Shown here: piece by piece, positions 22,137 to 33,526 of the stretch
Layout: every line of letters begins with the position of its first letter
Position numbering within the stretch: position 1 is the first letter of the stretch
Assembly: GCF_030272615.1 (NCBI RefSeq)
Contig: NC_081415.1
Coordinates: 231,579,303-231,643,302 of the forward strand
Length of the DNA stretch: 64,000 nucleotides
Direction of reading: 5' to 3'
DNA from: Cryptomeria japonica
Taxonomy: Eukaryota > Streptophyta > Pinopsida > Cupressales > Cupressaceae
Position numbers and translations under genes: made by a program
Notes under the pieces: model-generated
The model's database searches: none
Seen by the model: only the letters and a program-made list of their open reading frames with translations
Told to the model about the DNA's origin: nothing

Positions 22137-22707
22137 TCAATTGCATATATATGATACATATGTGATGCTTATGATGCTCATGATACATATGTATTTATTA
22201 TCTATCAAATTACAAATGTAATACTTATGATGCTCAATTGTTGGTGTTGATTTCATGTATATATTTTGTGTGATGCTGTCACCCTTGGTATAAACAGGTA
22301 ATTGACTATAGACATCGTCAACCCTTTAGTTGAGGATCTACACAGTCTACATAAAGTAAAGCTAAGGAGTAAAATAATATACAATGATTATGATGATTGC
22401 ATATTGTTCATGTTGTGTACTATGTAATTTTTAGTATACGTATCATGTAATTTTGAGCTAATATAAGATAATTGAATTACATGTGCAAGAACTTGAACCC
22501 CTTTGACAAGGATCCTGCATAGTCCATGGATCGATAGGTATAAGTCAATACACCCTATAGAAATAGTTTATTTTAAAAAAATTACTAGGAAAACAAACTT
22601 CCTTAGTTCTTCAAACCTCGACATTAGCAACAAATCTAATACAGTTGTAAACACTTGAGGCCCCAGGTGGACTTATTCAATTTTTAATCTCAACGTCAAC
22701 TTCAGGG

Positions 22708-23487
22708 TTGACTTCTTCATCAACATTACCCTCACTTGCAAAATATCTCTCTCATTACCAACTAACTCTCTCATTTGATGGAGTGCAAGTACCACCAAAT
22801 AGGTATTTTTCAAATTTGTCTTCCTCGAGTGAGGGAAATGTAGGAATAGTCGATGAAAGTGAGACATGTAGTAGGTCTAAAATAAGGAGATCAACTAGAT
22901 GTCAAAATATTAGAAGAAGATTCAATAAAGGCATGGAATTTTTCCTTGCTCAAGGGGGGTCAGGTTCTTATGATGATGAGACCAAAGGTGACATCGAGGT
23001 GCCCTTGAGGTACAAACATCTAGAGAAACAATGGGTACCCAAGGAACTTCCTCCAATAAACACCAATTTTTGTGTTAACAAAAGGATATATCGCATAGCA
23101 CCTTCGTCTTTACATGGTTTGGGCCTATTTTCCATGGATGGTATAAAGGTATGTTACAACAAAGTTGTTGAATTGATGGAGTATGTCGGACCTTGTTACA
23201 ATTACAAAAATTGGATGAAGATTGTTCGATATAAAAAAAGTATGTGTGGGTATGCACTGTCAGCAAATAATATACAACATAAAGATAATGATCAAATTAA
23301 ATGAGTGGTTGTATACATTGATGGAAGGCCAAAAGCAATAGGGAATATTGCAGGTTTTATAAATAGTGCGCGATCTAGGTCAACTAATAAGCAACCCAAT
23401 TGCATATTTGAGGCGCGCGAGGGAAGTCATGTATTTGTATGTGCGATAAAATCAATAAGTGCAGGGGAAGAGTTGCTAATCGATTAA
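22708..23487 (+). pseudogene. SET-domain protein lying in the CACTA cluster
   Basis: SET domains transfer methyl groups from S-adenosylmethionine to lysines, usually of histones. An N-terminal basic, Ser-rich region (residues 1-90, RSKIRRSTRCQNIRRRFNKG) precedes a SET domain. It has IAPSSLHGLGLFSMDGIKV (the H-G-x-G-L-F motif), VVELMEYVGP (E-Y-x-G type), then, after a TGA at 23302-23304, VVYIDGRPKAIGNIAGFIN, a diverged N-H-S-C block (NSARSRSTNKQPNC) and a C-terminal CAIKSISAGEELLID. The stop falls exactly where the catalytic-pocket Tyr of G-E-E-L-x-x-D-Y is expected. It is plus-strand like its neighbours: TNP2 ends 830 bases upstream and the second CACTA-type gene starts downstream. Whether it belongs to the transposon or is a passenger is unknown. 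Confidence 0.8.
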
Positions 23488-23654
23488 ATTTTGAATCTTA
23501 TAGATACAAACAAAGTTATTAAAATGGGGTAGTACGTACTATATACCATTTAAACCAACCTCCAATTAATGACTCCAATATACCATCTTATTATTAAGTT
23601 CTTTTGCTAAGTCTATTGGTTTCATTTCGCTAACGTGTTTATGTTTTTCTTTGT

Positions 23655-24070
23655 CACAGGGCGACCTGGATCCGTCACATAGCATAGACATGGATGTAGG
23701 TCCCGACACTTCTACCAAGCAAGTAAACCTCATTGTAATTGTACAAATTAGATAGAAGCAGATTGTCACATTATTATGTTATTTTCTTGAGTGTTTTGGA
23801 GTAATTTTGATAGTGTTAATAATATTCTTGTCATAGACGGATGTTCAGGGAAAGGGAAAGGAACCTCCCTTACATCAGCACCTCAACACAGTATTAAGTG
23901 ATGAGGACTAAACAATTTCCACAAACCTTGTAGAAGTGATAAAAATGTCTATCACAAAAATTAATAAAGAGATTGTTGCTTTGGTATGCACGACCGCTCA
24001 GATTGATGAGATAAAAGATAGGGTGAATCAATTGATGCAAGCAAATAGAAAACATGCAAGTAAGAAGTAA
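23655..24070 (+). pseudogene. Possible 3' exons of the SET-domain gene (coiled-coil tail)
   Basis: After an acceptor-like TTTCTTTGTCACAG (ending near 23660) there is a short acidic exon, GDLDPSHSIDMDVGPDTSTK. After a second acceptor near 23836 a frame reads DVQGKGKEPPLHQHLNTVLS, hits a stop, then continues as a helical heptad-like segment, SITKINKEIVALVCTTAQID then EIKDRVNQLMQANRKHASKK, ending at a stop near 24070. The helix could be a coiled coil. Assignment to the SET gene is by order and strand only; it could equally be the start of the next gene. Confidence 0.4.
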
Positions 24071-24498
24071 TGAAAGGTTTAATCATAACAAAAGTTCAAT
24101 AATGGTTTATATTTTAAACTCTTTTATGTCACTAACTAAAATATGTACATGTTTTTACAAAATTTCATGTGTCATCATCAACCTAGTGGACATGATCAGG
24201 GTATTGTGGGTAGTGCGGGTGATGACCATGTTCTATACATTAAAACTACTCCTTCTTTAGACTTGTGAACTTTCTTTTTTAATGCTAGTGTTATTTACAC
24301 AAGCCTTTCCCTGTCTATACTATTGCTCTCTCTTTAGAATGAATAATAATAAGTTTTGTGTGTATATATGATTGTAATAATAGTTTATTAAACTGTTAAT
24401 AAAGTATTTAGTTGCACAATTGGAAGTTCTCATTTGATCTAATCTGATCACTTGTATTTTAATTTACTATTATTAAATTATATTTCAAAGTAGGGACA

Positions 24499-24610
24499 TT
24501 ACAAAGACCAATAAGACAGTGTGAAGTTTGACAACATGAGATAGCACATTGAAGCAATCTAAATAAATAGATTCCATGGACTATCTTTTGTAAGGACTAT
24601 ACTAGTTTAT
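24499..24610 (-). repeat. Fragment matching family A 3' tail
   Basis: AAAGACCAATAAGACAG, GATAGCACATTGA and AATAGATTCCATGGA match the 3' tail of family A at 5598-5720 and 28728-28870. It is a short isolated piece, apparently a truncated or recombined remnant, between the SET gene and the downstream CACTA gene. Confidence 0.55.
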
Positions 24611-24819
24611 CACTTACACTGCCCTCTTGTCACAAATTTGTATACCTTTGTCTTGCATCAAAACCTACCTTCCTTATTCTCCTTCATATTGTTGTATCAT
24701 TAAGATTAACATCGAACACTTAATAAAGGTTCATATTTCTTTACAACTCTTAATAAAGGTTCATCCTTGTTTACAATTCTTGCAGTTTTCATATATTTAA
24801 TGTATTATTCTTTAGGTGT

Positions 24820-26989
24820 TGCCAATGTTCCTGTGGAAAGGCCGCCTCATTTGAGGTTATCCCCATCTATATTGCCAACTGCAATGTCGGCAACAAGAAG
24901 CATGCAGATTTCCTCTACTTCTCATCATGTTGACCCACCCACTGTTGGTAGATCCCTCTTTTGCTCTATCTTTTGTTATGTGTTTATTTCTCTTGAAGTG
25001 TTCTTTCTTGGGGGCATTTCATAGTGGATTCATTTTCTGTAGCACGAGATGCACATGAGGCTATGCCAGAGGCAAATACTAGTGATAACATAGCATCATT
25101 TCCTGGATCTTCCCGTATTGCTAGTACGAGAAAGTTGCAGACCACATTGGTGGTGAGCGACGAAGAATTGATTCCCTTGAAGATACAGAAGGTTTCAGGT
25201 ACTTTAAAATTATTATTATATATAGTGTAATTGTAGTTTACTTACTGATCACTCGTTTTGGACTAATTATTCCATGAATTTTTTTTAGGAAATGATATTT
25301 TTAATAAAAATCTTAATCACATTGCATTGCAAATGTTTGGGCCCACCATATGTAAAAGGTGGAACATCATATGTGAACTAACCCTAATCCACTATTTTTA
25401 TTTCACATCATTTCTAGAATAGTTTTCCTTTGATCCATTTCTTGAACTATATTAAAGGTAGCTTCAGTTCATTTCTGAATCTAATAGGTTTGTTTTTTCT
25501 TAAAAGGTGGGATGACCAAGAAAATAGGTTAAAAGATGAACTCACAAACTGTGTGGTTGAGTTGTTCGGAAATGACACATTCGACAAAACCAAGCTCCTT
25601 GGAAAAGCTAGCACATATCTAAAGTATGTGAGGTACCAGTATAGGACACATTTAGAGAAGAACGTAAAGTACGAGTGTCCCCCATGATTCTAGAGAGGGA
25701 GTGGAAGGACTTGATTTTGGATGCGAAGGAGAGAATTGAAAGGAAAAAAGGAAATACACCACTAGACGCCAGAAGAAGGTATGTGATACTATTAAGAATG
25801 TAATTATGTACTAATTACTCTTTATATTTATATAATCTAACATTTTTCAAACTTTTCATAGGCTAAGTGACACGTCAAAGGCAACCAAGGCAAGACAAGA
25901 AAAGCATGGGCAACACAAACTCGGCTCTGGTGGTTATATGAAACTTTCCGCACGAATTGTAAGAATCAGTAAATGAAATATCGCATCAAAATATTTATAA
26001 ATTGCAAACAATATTTTTTTTATTAAACAATACAAGCAAAATTCTTGATACTAAGCAAAAATGAAGGGCTCTGATTTCAATAGAGCGCCCACAGAAGATG
26101 ACAAGAGAATTGCCTACCAGCAAGGCTTTACAGCCATGCTTGAACGGCTACGAGAATTGAGTGGGAAAACATGAGATTCTGGTGCATCCATCACACAAGT
26201 AAATAAGCTATATGAAAATAATTTCAAATTGAATACCTTATCAATAATCTATTTGATGTTAAGTTTCAACATAAAGTGGATTTATTTGTTTGAATTAAGC
26301 AAGCAATTATAACAATGTGCATGATATTGGAATGCAGCCTGATAATCGTGGAACACAACCTCCACATGAAGGTCCGGATGTGCATCCCAGTAGTGGAGGT
26401 ATTCATTTTCTATTCAAAAATTTTTATGTAATTATTAATACAAATAAAAATCTTAAATTGTAATTGGTGTAGAAATTAATGTAACCTTTTTTGTTAATAT
26501 TTTAGAGCATGTAGTCGGTGGTGACCAAGTGGAGCATGATCTAGGTAGACAACATCAGGAACGTGATGTTCCTCAATAAGGTAAAAAGGACCACTGTTAT
26601 TCCTTTAAACATATTTAATTGCAATTGGTGTATTGATTAATGTAACCTTTCATATTTCAACTCCAGAGGATCTATAGGGTGTTCAGCATGTTGAGGTTGG
26701 GGCTAGACAAAACGATTTCAAAGATGATGTGGCCCCATCAGGTAAAGAACGCCACAGTTATGTTCTTGAAATTAATGAAATACTTGTAACAAAAATGAAA
26801 AATCATTTGAATTTAATCCATTTCTTTTTTATTGCAGAGGACCCCCCTTTGCATCGGTGTCCTCGTCCTCAGAAGAGGACTAGGCATACATCGAGATCAC
26901 AAGCAAAGGGCAGAACAACTGAAGAGGGGGGAAGTGATGAAGAAAACGATGCTCCACTTAGACTTTTCATAGCTTCAAAAAAAAAATGA
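24820..26989 (+). pseudogene. Second CACTA-associated gene (plant transposase, Transposase_24-like)
   Basis: Short exons with GT-AG-like borders make up a second plus-strand gene. Exons read GVANVPVERPPHLRLSPSIL (24815-24960), ANTSDNIASFPGSSRI (25024-25200), LGKASTYLKYVRYQYRTHLE (25500-25690), EREWKDLILDAKERIERKKG (25690-25780), HKLGSGGYMKLSAR (25861-25970), GFTAMLERLRELSGKT (26100-26175) and a basic/acidic C-terminus with RPQKRTRHTSRSQAKGR ending at 26989. The order Y-R-x-x-L, W-x-x-L and H-x-x-G-S-G-G-Y is reminiscent of the plant Ptta/En-Spm transposase domain (PF03004), the usual partner protein of TNP2. A one-base shift lies at about 25683 and a stop at 26173. Confidence 0.6.
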
Positions 26990-27011
26990 TTGTAATCTAC
27001 ATTATTTGATA

Positions 27012-27200
27012 ATGACTGATATTTATGTGTTAATGAATGTAATTATGTGCTAATGAATGTTCATGAATGATATGTGTTAATTAATATTGATGAATGTTGC
27101 GTGTTAATGAGTGTTAATGAATTTAATGTGTTTTTGAACGTTATGTGATAATGAATGAATGTTATATTTTATTAATGGATGAAACAATGAATGAATGTTA
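27012..27200 (+). repeat. Degenerate GTGTTAATGAATGT repeats
   Basis: Variants of ATGTGTTAATGAATGTT recur about eight times just after the last exon of the CACTA-type gene. Such short subterminal repeats, often bound by the element's own protein, are typical near CACTA ends, so this may mark the right end of the element. A terminal CACTA/TAGTG could not be found. Confidence 0.55.
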
Positions 27201-27565
27201 GATGTTAGCGGGGAATTTAGAGTGATGTTAGGGGGGCGGAGGGGCCAAATGAGCTTCCACCTTCACGTGGTTGTCCCTATTAAGTAGAGAATATTAAACT
27301 ATTCTCAAAACCAAGTGAAGCTCAATAAGATAACACACTTTTCAATATTTCATTATGTTGCACATTTAATCTTATTGAATAATGTATATTGAATCTTAAT
27401 TGTAGGGTCCAACAAAGCCAACACGAACAACATCACAAGTAAGTGGTTTATTTTTTAAGTTTGTTTTTTCATGATAATCTGGGAAGGTTCATCTGCAGTG
27501 TTATGTGTAACTGTGAAGGTGAGAAATTTATATTTTTGTGTTCTGACATTTATTTTTTGTTCCAG

Positions 27566-28352
27566 GTGGATGACTTGGAAGAGGTCAATGATTACTATCA
27601 AAACAGAGGTCACTTTGATGAACTCATATTCGTGTTTGTGATGAGCAGCAACACTGGAAGGAACTTATATATTTATATATTCAAGATGATGAATATGATA
27701 ATGTTGTCACTACTATCATGAACCATTCTCCAGGGGTATGGGATCATATATAATTCAAAGACATTGTAGTTAAAGTGGCCAATGTTGAATTGTACTACAA
27801 AGTTGTACACTTTTATTTGCAAGAACACCCAGATCTTATTAATTGCCTCTTGAATGTCCTTGCCCTTAGGGTAGACCACACACGAGTGGTTGATATCATG
27901 GGTAAGGTGTGGATCTAAACTCTTTTATTTTGTTACTCTTTTTAGGATTATCAAGATGTCTTTCACTTGGGTATTAAGTTTTTCTAGATGTTATCTTTAG
28001 CAGCTATTTGGTTTGGAAAATTTTCATGAGTATCTTTTGTTTTATTGTATTTGTTATCCACGTTGGACATCTCCATCTTGTGAAGTCGTACATAGTTGTA
28101 GTACAGAGCAACAATGTAGTTGTTGTTAATGAGGCTTTGAATGAAATTAATGAAGAAGAGGAAGATTATGATAGGCTTCGAGAATCTATAGATATGGACG
28201 ATAACTTTGATCAGATAGGGCTTGCTCAAAGGGTGAGAGGAACTTCTCTATTGATTCTTTCATTTAAGTTAAAGTGGGATGTAATTTAGCATTTGAATAG
28301 TTTTCTAATGATCTTCAATTTCAATTAGGTTGAGAAACATGAACTTCTTGAA
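27566..28352 (+). pseudogene. CHC: Clathrin heavy chain pseudogene, 5' portion of preserved segment
   Basis: Clathrin heavy chain forms the triskelion leg of coated vesicles. Exon 1 (27566-27901) starts VDDLEEVNDYYQNRG after a good acceptor, has an internal deletion of roughly 50 codons after FDEL, and continues in another frame with [23 protein letters not shown], an in-frame stop, [20 protein letters not shown] and [16 protein letters not shown], ending at a donor GTAAGG. Exon 2 (about 28062-28232) reads [30 protein letters not shown] and DQIGLAQR; exon 3 (28329-28352) reads VEKHELLE. These are distal-leg CHC repeats in the correct order with introns kept, so it is an unprocessed duplicate. 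It is cut by the family A insertion from about 28440. Confidence 0.93.
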
Positions 28353-28439
28353 TTTTGGTTAAAGGCTTTTCTATAACAAATTTTTGAGCAGGTAAATGAT
28401 TCTTGAATTCTGTCTGGTTATATTTATTGCTTTCTGAAT

Positions 28440-29275
28440 GCTTACTTATAAATTTTTATGAAGTTGTGCCTGTATAAATTAAAAGTATGATTCCTTGATG
28501 AAGATTGCTTCTGAAAATACCTGATTTAATTATATCAGATCAACAACAGACCAGTGCCTTCATCCCGTACCGATTTCATACTATTTCAAATTGAAAGATC
28601 CTATGTATAACCATGGAGACAATTTTAATAGCTTGTTTTCAAAACAAGATTGTCACATCAAAAGCATCTATATGGATTGTAATTGAAATATAAAATGCAA
28701 TTAGTCTTGTTGAATTTTAACTTTGCTCTGAAAGACCAATAAGACATTTGAAACTTGCCAACCAACCTTTTAAACTAATGCTCAAACTAGAAATTAGTCT
28801 CAATCACAATAGCATAAGATAGCACATTGACACAATTTAGTAAAATAGATTTATCACATGGAAATAATCAATCAATTGAAAAGCATATACCATTCAGTAT
28901 GAAGAACATTTGAAATTTATATTGAAAATAGATAATCAAACCAGTTGATTTCAATATGTATCATCCATCAACTTTGATATTTCCAGAAAATAAACTGCAT
29001 AAGTGTTGTATAAAATTGCCTTCATAAGATCATAAAACTTGAGGTATCTCCCCCACTTGTTCTAATTGATCTTCCATTTATAGATGAGGATTCAATTTGA
29101 AAGTGAAAGGGCATACCCTTTCATTAAAACTAAAACTAACAAAAACTAACTTCCTAAAAATTGTCTTTACAATATGAACATATTATAAAAACATAGAAAA
29201 ACATGACTCAAGGCTCCAACTTAGACATCGGGTCTGGTCTCCTAGCATCTTTCTGCACTTCATGATATGCTCCAA
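28440..29275 (-). other. Family A 3' tail, copy 2
   Basis: This non-coding tail aligns with 5305-6105. Both carry a stretch around GAAAGGGYRTACCCTTTCATT just beyond the ORF end (5977-5994 and 29106-29123), a perfect or near-perfect short inverted repeat that could form a hairpin near the transcript 3' end. No coding potential was seen. Confidence 0.5.
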
Positions 29276-31053
29276 TTACTTCTCTGACTTATATGTGTTT
29301 GCATCATGGATGATATCACTGACAATGACTTCTAGCATGACAAAGTTTTCCATCTGTTTCATAGTCTCTTTCAATTCAATTCCATCAAATTGGGCAATAT
29401 CAAGGGCGGCATTGAGAAGACTATGACATTCTAAGATCCATACATCTTTATACTTTATCTCACCCTTCTGATCAATTAACTCTAGGAAAACATGTTGAAC
29501 AGTGTCTTTGCATTCATCATATTCTAATTGTAATTCTTCATCAAATTTATTGTGTTTAGCCAGCAACCTCTCTTTTTTTCAATTTCTTTTGTTTCCGCTT
29601 TGGCCATTGTTTTATCATGCAACCTTGTTCCCAATCTATTTAAAATTTTGTTGTGTGAAACTACATTGTCCATGTTCTTTTGAAACACTGTCCAGAATTC
29701 ATTCAGAAAGCCTTGTAAAACCTCAAATATTCTAGTTAGTAATACACCAGTAGTATTTGCCCTCACACTTTGCATCTATTTTAATATCCTTTTATTTTCT
29801 TGTTGCAACTCCTCGCATTTTTTATTCCATTGAGAGCTATTTGGATTAAGAACCATTGGCACCTGTTGCCCACTTCTCCTTAGCATTTCTTCATACAATG
29901 CCTTGTACTAGTTCCTCCCCCTCGCTACTCTGACCATCTGTGCTTTATTAAATTTTGAAATATCCACTTCGATATCAGCAGAAACAATTGGATCAGTTTT
30001 ACCAACTTTTAGTTTCATCATATGGCCAAAGGCCTTGTCAATATCAATGATCTTTGGTCTCTTGTGGGGAGGGTACAGAGCCCATAACCTCAAAGATTCC
30101 TCATCCTGATCAAATCTTGAACCAATAAATACATTATGTACACCTTGTATATCCAATTTGAATTCCTTATTTTTTGAATGCAATAAACTGTCAAAGATAA
30201 AAGAAGCACTGAGGTTCCATCTGGGAAACAAAATCACCCCAACCTCTGTAAGCAGTTGCCTCCCCTTTTGAGGGGTCACCGTGGTTATCTTTGCATCAAT
30301 TTTCTCTTTTAATTTCTTTAACAACTCAGCCTCATTATCAGGCGTTACGTTGGGAATAGAGTCCCTCAATTTCTTCCCTTTAAAATTGTACAACAATGTT
30401 TTAAATTCTTAGGGATGAATAAAAACATCATCAGCAACAAAAACAGAAAACTCCTCTAACCGAGAGTCAGCATGAACTTTTGATGTTGTCTCTATTTGGC
30501 CCTGCATGTCTGGCTCTTCTTGCTTCTCTGGCACTTGCCATCTAGAGACAACTGCATTCTCATCATATTCACTTTATACCTCCTCCTCCTTCTCGGTTTC
30601 AATTTCCTCAAGTCTTTGTCTCTTTTCTGCCAGTCCATTATTTAGTTGATCAATTACCTCTTTGGCCTCTCCATCATCCATGTTCCTAAAGATATCTTCA
30701 GCCTCAATACTGACATGCAGATAACCTCCCAAGTTCTGGCTCTTCTTGCAAGACTGAATGTATCCTTAAGGATCATAGTTTTTCCTAGCATAATGCTCAT
30801 ACAAATTGTATTCTTCTATCAGCTTCTTATCAATTATTTAATAAGCTTCAGTTGACACTATGGTGAAATCACCAAAACTCGGTGTCCCGGGCAGGAAGGC
30901 TTGCTTACGCATATCTGCAAAATGTTTAGCATTGGACACACTCAATTTCCTCACAACCTCTAGATAAGCTATTATGTCTGATACTAGTTTTGGCAACATG
31001 TAGGGGCTCCCCTCAAATCCATATACTCTAAAACATGTAAAATCCTTATTCAT
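29276..31053 (-). pseudogene. Family A protein C-terminal part, copy 2
   Basis: This matches the C-terminal part of copy 1 at the protein level. Motifs in order are SDIIAYLEVVRKLSVSNAKH, PSFGDFTIVSTEAY, an acidic linker, KGKKLRDSIPNVTPDNEAEL, VTPQKGRQLLTEVGVILFP, GVHNVFIGSRFDQDEE, LYPPHKRPKIIDIDKAFGHM, then FEVLQGFLNEFWTVFQKNMD and CHSLLNAALDIAQF. Stops and shifts differ from those of copy 1, so the copies decayed independently. Function unknown. Confidence 0.55.
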
Positions 31054-31114
31054 AAACTAGTCCCCCTTGTTATGATCAAATCCATATACTCTAAAACATG
31101 TAAAATCCTTATTC
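31017..31114 (+). repeat. 61-bp-period duplication at the LINE 5' junction
   Basis: The block ATCCATATACTCTAAAACAT...CCTTATTCA occurs at 31018-31052 and again at 31079-31113 with almost no change. Copy 1 of family A has a single version of this segment. The second unit runs straight into the truncated LINE, so the duplication probably arose at, or after, LINE insertion. Confidence 0.85.
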
Positions 31115-31130
31115 ACAAATATGTCCCTCC

Positions 31131-31636
31131 ATGTTGGTGTACTTATTATAGGTAAGGAAATTGCTTCAGGGGTCAATAGGACCTCAGTCTTGCTTGAGCA
31201 TATTAAGGATAACTTTGTATGGGTTATCACTAATGTCTATGCGCCTAATTCTAAAGCTGGAAGAACTAAATTTTGGAGGAGCTTGGCTGAAGACAGATTA
31301 AGTTTTGCTAACAAAAGCTGGATGATCATGGGAGATTTCAATACTCCTTTAAAAGAGGATGAAAAGATGGGAGGCCTCCCTTTACAGATGGAGGGTAGAC
31401 AAGATCTTATGGATTTTATTAATCATGAAGCTTTGATGGATGTGGATCTCCAAGGGATTAATTACACTTGGACCAATAGAAAAACTAGTTCTGATCTTAT
31501 TCAAGTAAGGTTGGATAGATCCCTGATTTCTCCTAATTGGCTTTCTAAGTATAATTGTTCTTTGGCGTCAATCATTAATATTGGCTTTGATCATTACCCT
31601 ATTTTTTTCACTGCCAATTCAACTTCTACAAAGTGA
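31131..31636 (+). pseudogene. LINE endonuclease (APE-like), N-terminally truncated
   Basis: The endonuclease nicks target DNA for priming. Motifs are FVWVITNVYAPNSKAGRTKF, SWMIMGDFNTPLKEDEK (catalytic G-D-F-N), NYTWTNRK and the terminal SDH-like block, here NIGFDHYPIFF, where the usual S-D-H is F-D-H. The first third of the domain, including the N-terminal Asn and Glu motifs, is absent. The frame is open over this part. Confidence 0.85.
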
Positions 31637-31639
31637 AAT

Positions 31640-33523
31640 TTTCCTTTTAGATTTGAAAAAGCATGGTTATCCCACCCATCGTTGGAAGTTTGTGTTGCTG
31701 AATGGTGGAATTCAGAGATTGAGGGAACGGCCTTATTCAGAGTTGCCAAAAAATTTAACATTATAAAAGCTAAAGTCAAAATATGGAACAAAGAGACTTT
31801 TGGAGATATCTTTAAAAGTAAAGCTCAAATTAAGACCGATATAAAGATGTTCAAGATAAAATCCAAGAGGAAGGGCTTTTTGAGGATTTGAGAAATGTTG
31901 AAAATGGGTTGTTGTCTAAATACCATGAAATTATCTCTAATGAAGAAACCTTTTGGAGACAAAGATCAAGAGCCTTGTATTTGAAGGAAGGTGACAAAAA
32001 CACCCAGTTTTTCCACTTGACTGCTCTTAAGCATAGGGCGGCCAACAAGATTTCTAGATTATCCTGCAATAGGGGGATTTTATCGGATCAAAATGAAATA
32101 AGAAAGGAAGCTATGGATTTTTTTAGCAAACTATTGGGAGGGGTGGACGTTCTGGATATTAGAAATCAAGACCTTCTTGCTCAAGAAATCCCTCTTATTT
32201 TAAATGAGGATGACAACAAAAATCTATATCGGATCCCTATGAATCAGGAAATCAAAAAGGTTGTGTTTTCATTTCATGGAGATAATTCTCCTAGTCCGGA
32301 TGGATTCCCTATGTTCTTTTTCCAAAACTTTTGGCATATTATGGAGATTGATATTTATAATGGAGTTAAAGAATTCTTTGGTTCAAGGAGGCTTCTAAAA
32401 GAACTCAATGCTACCTTTATCGTTCTTATTCCTAAGATCTCTAGAGATGACTCTCTTAATAAGTTCATACCTATCAGCCTTTGTAATTTTGTTTACAAGA
32501 TTATATCTAAGGCTCTTACTTCTAGAATGTTGGATATTCTCCCCTGCATTATTTCAGCTCAGCAAAATGGTTTTGTCCCTGGTAGACAAATTCTGGATTC
32601 TATTATTTCTTTTCATGAGAATATTCATTCTTTAACTACTACTAAAAAATAGGGCTTTTTTCTTAAGATGGACATGTCTAAAGCCTATGACAAAGTGAAT
32701 TGGCAATTCCTTTTCTGAATTATGAAAGCTTTTGGGTTTGGGGAAAAGGTTATTCAGCTTTGTTCTCAGTTGACTAGAACTTCTACCTCTGCAGTTATTA
32801 TTAATGGATCCCCTTCCAGTTTCTTTAAATTTCTAGAGGCCTAAGACAGGGGGATCCCATCTCTCCTATCTTGTTTACTATTTTGGCTGAAAGTTTGGGT
32901 AGATTTATTATGAGAAATGTGGAAGAAGGGAAACTCAAAGCCCTTAAACATTCATCTTCCAACATAACCTGTACTCATGAATAGTTTGTTGATGATTCGA
33001 TCACAATGGGAGAAGCTACTATTAGAGAAGCGAGAAACATGAAGAGTGTTATGGATTCCTATGAAACTACTTCTGGTCAAAAAATAAATTGGGATTAGAG
33101 TTCTTTGTTCTTTATCAATACCCCTGAGGATAGACAAAGAAGGATAGAAAGAATCCTTGGATGCAAATTGTTGAGTTTCCTTCAACCTATTTGGGTCTAC
33201 CTCTATGCTTGAAGCCTTTGGAGAATTTCTGGATGAAGTTGGTTGATAGATTCAATTCCAAGTTGGCTGGATGGAAAGGAGCCCTCCTTAGCCAAGCGGG
33301 TAAGGTGACGTTGCTTAAAGCTACCCTTCAAATTTTGCCTATCTATGCCCTCAGTTTGTTCAAAATCCCCAGAAAGTTTGCGGAGGCAATTGAAAGAATT
33401 CAAAAAAAACTCTTATGGTCGGGACTGGAAGATAAAAATAGAATCCCCCTTATTAATTGGAATAATATTTGTACTCCTAAGGCTTATGGGGGTGGGATTA
33501 AGGAATATTATAACTATGAATAA
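31640..33523 (+). pseudogene. LINE reverse transcriptase
   Basis: Motifs in order: FWRQRSRALYLKEGDKNTQF, FHGDNSPSPDGFPMFFFQNF (the SPGPDG motif, with Gly lost to Ser), ELNATFIVLIPKI, IPISLCNFVYKIISKALTSR, QQNGFVPGRQILDSI, KMDMSKAYDKVNW (first catalytic Asp), then broken frames to FVDDSITMGEA (the F-V/A-D-D catalytic pair, 32984-33015), and STYLGLPLCLKPLENFWMKL and GWKGALLSQAGKVTLLKA. Stops at 32650, 32716 and 32981 and shifts near 32830 and 33160 inactivate it. Both catalytic regions are still recognisable. Confidence 0.9.
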
Positions 33524-33526
33524 TGC

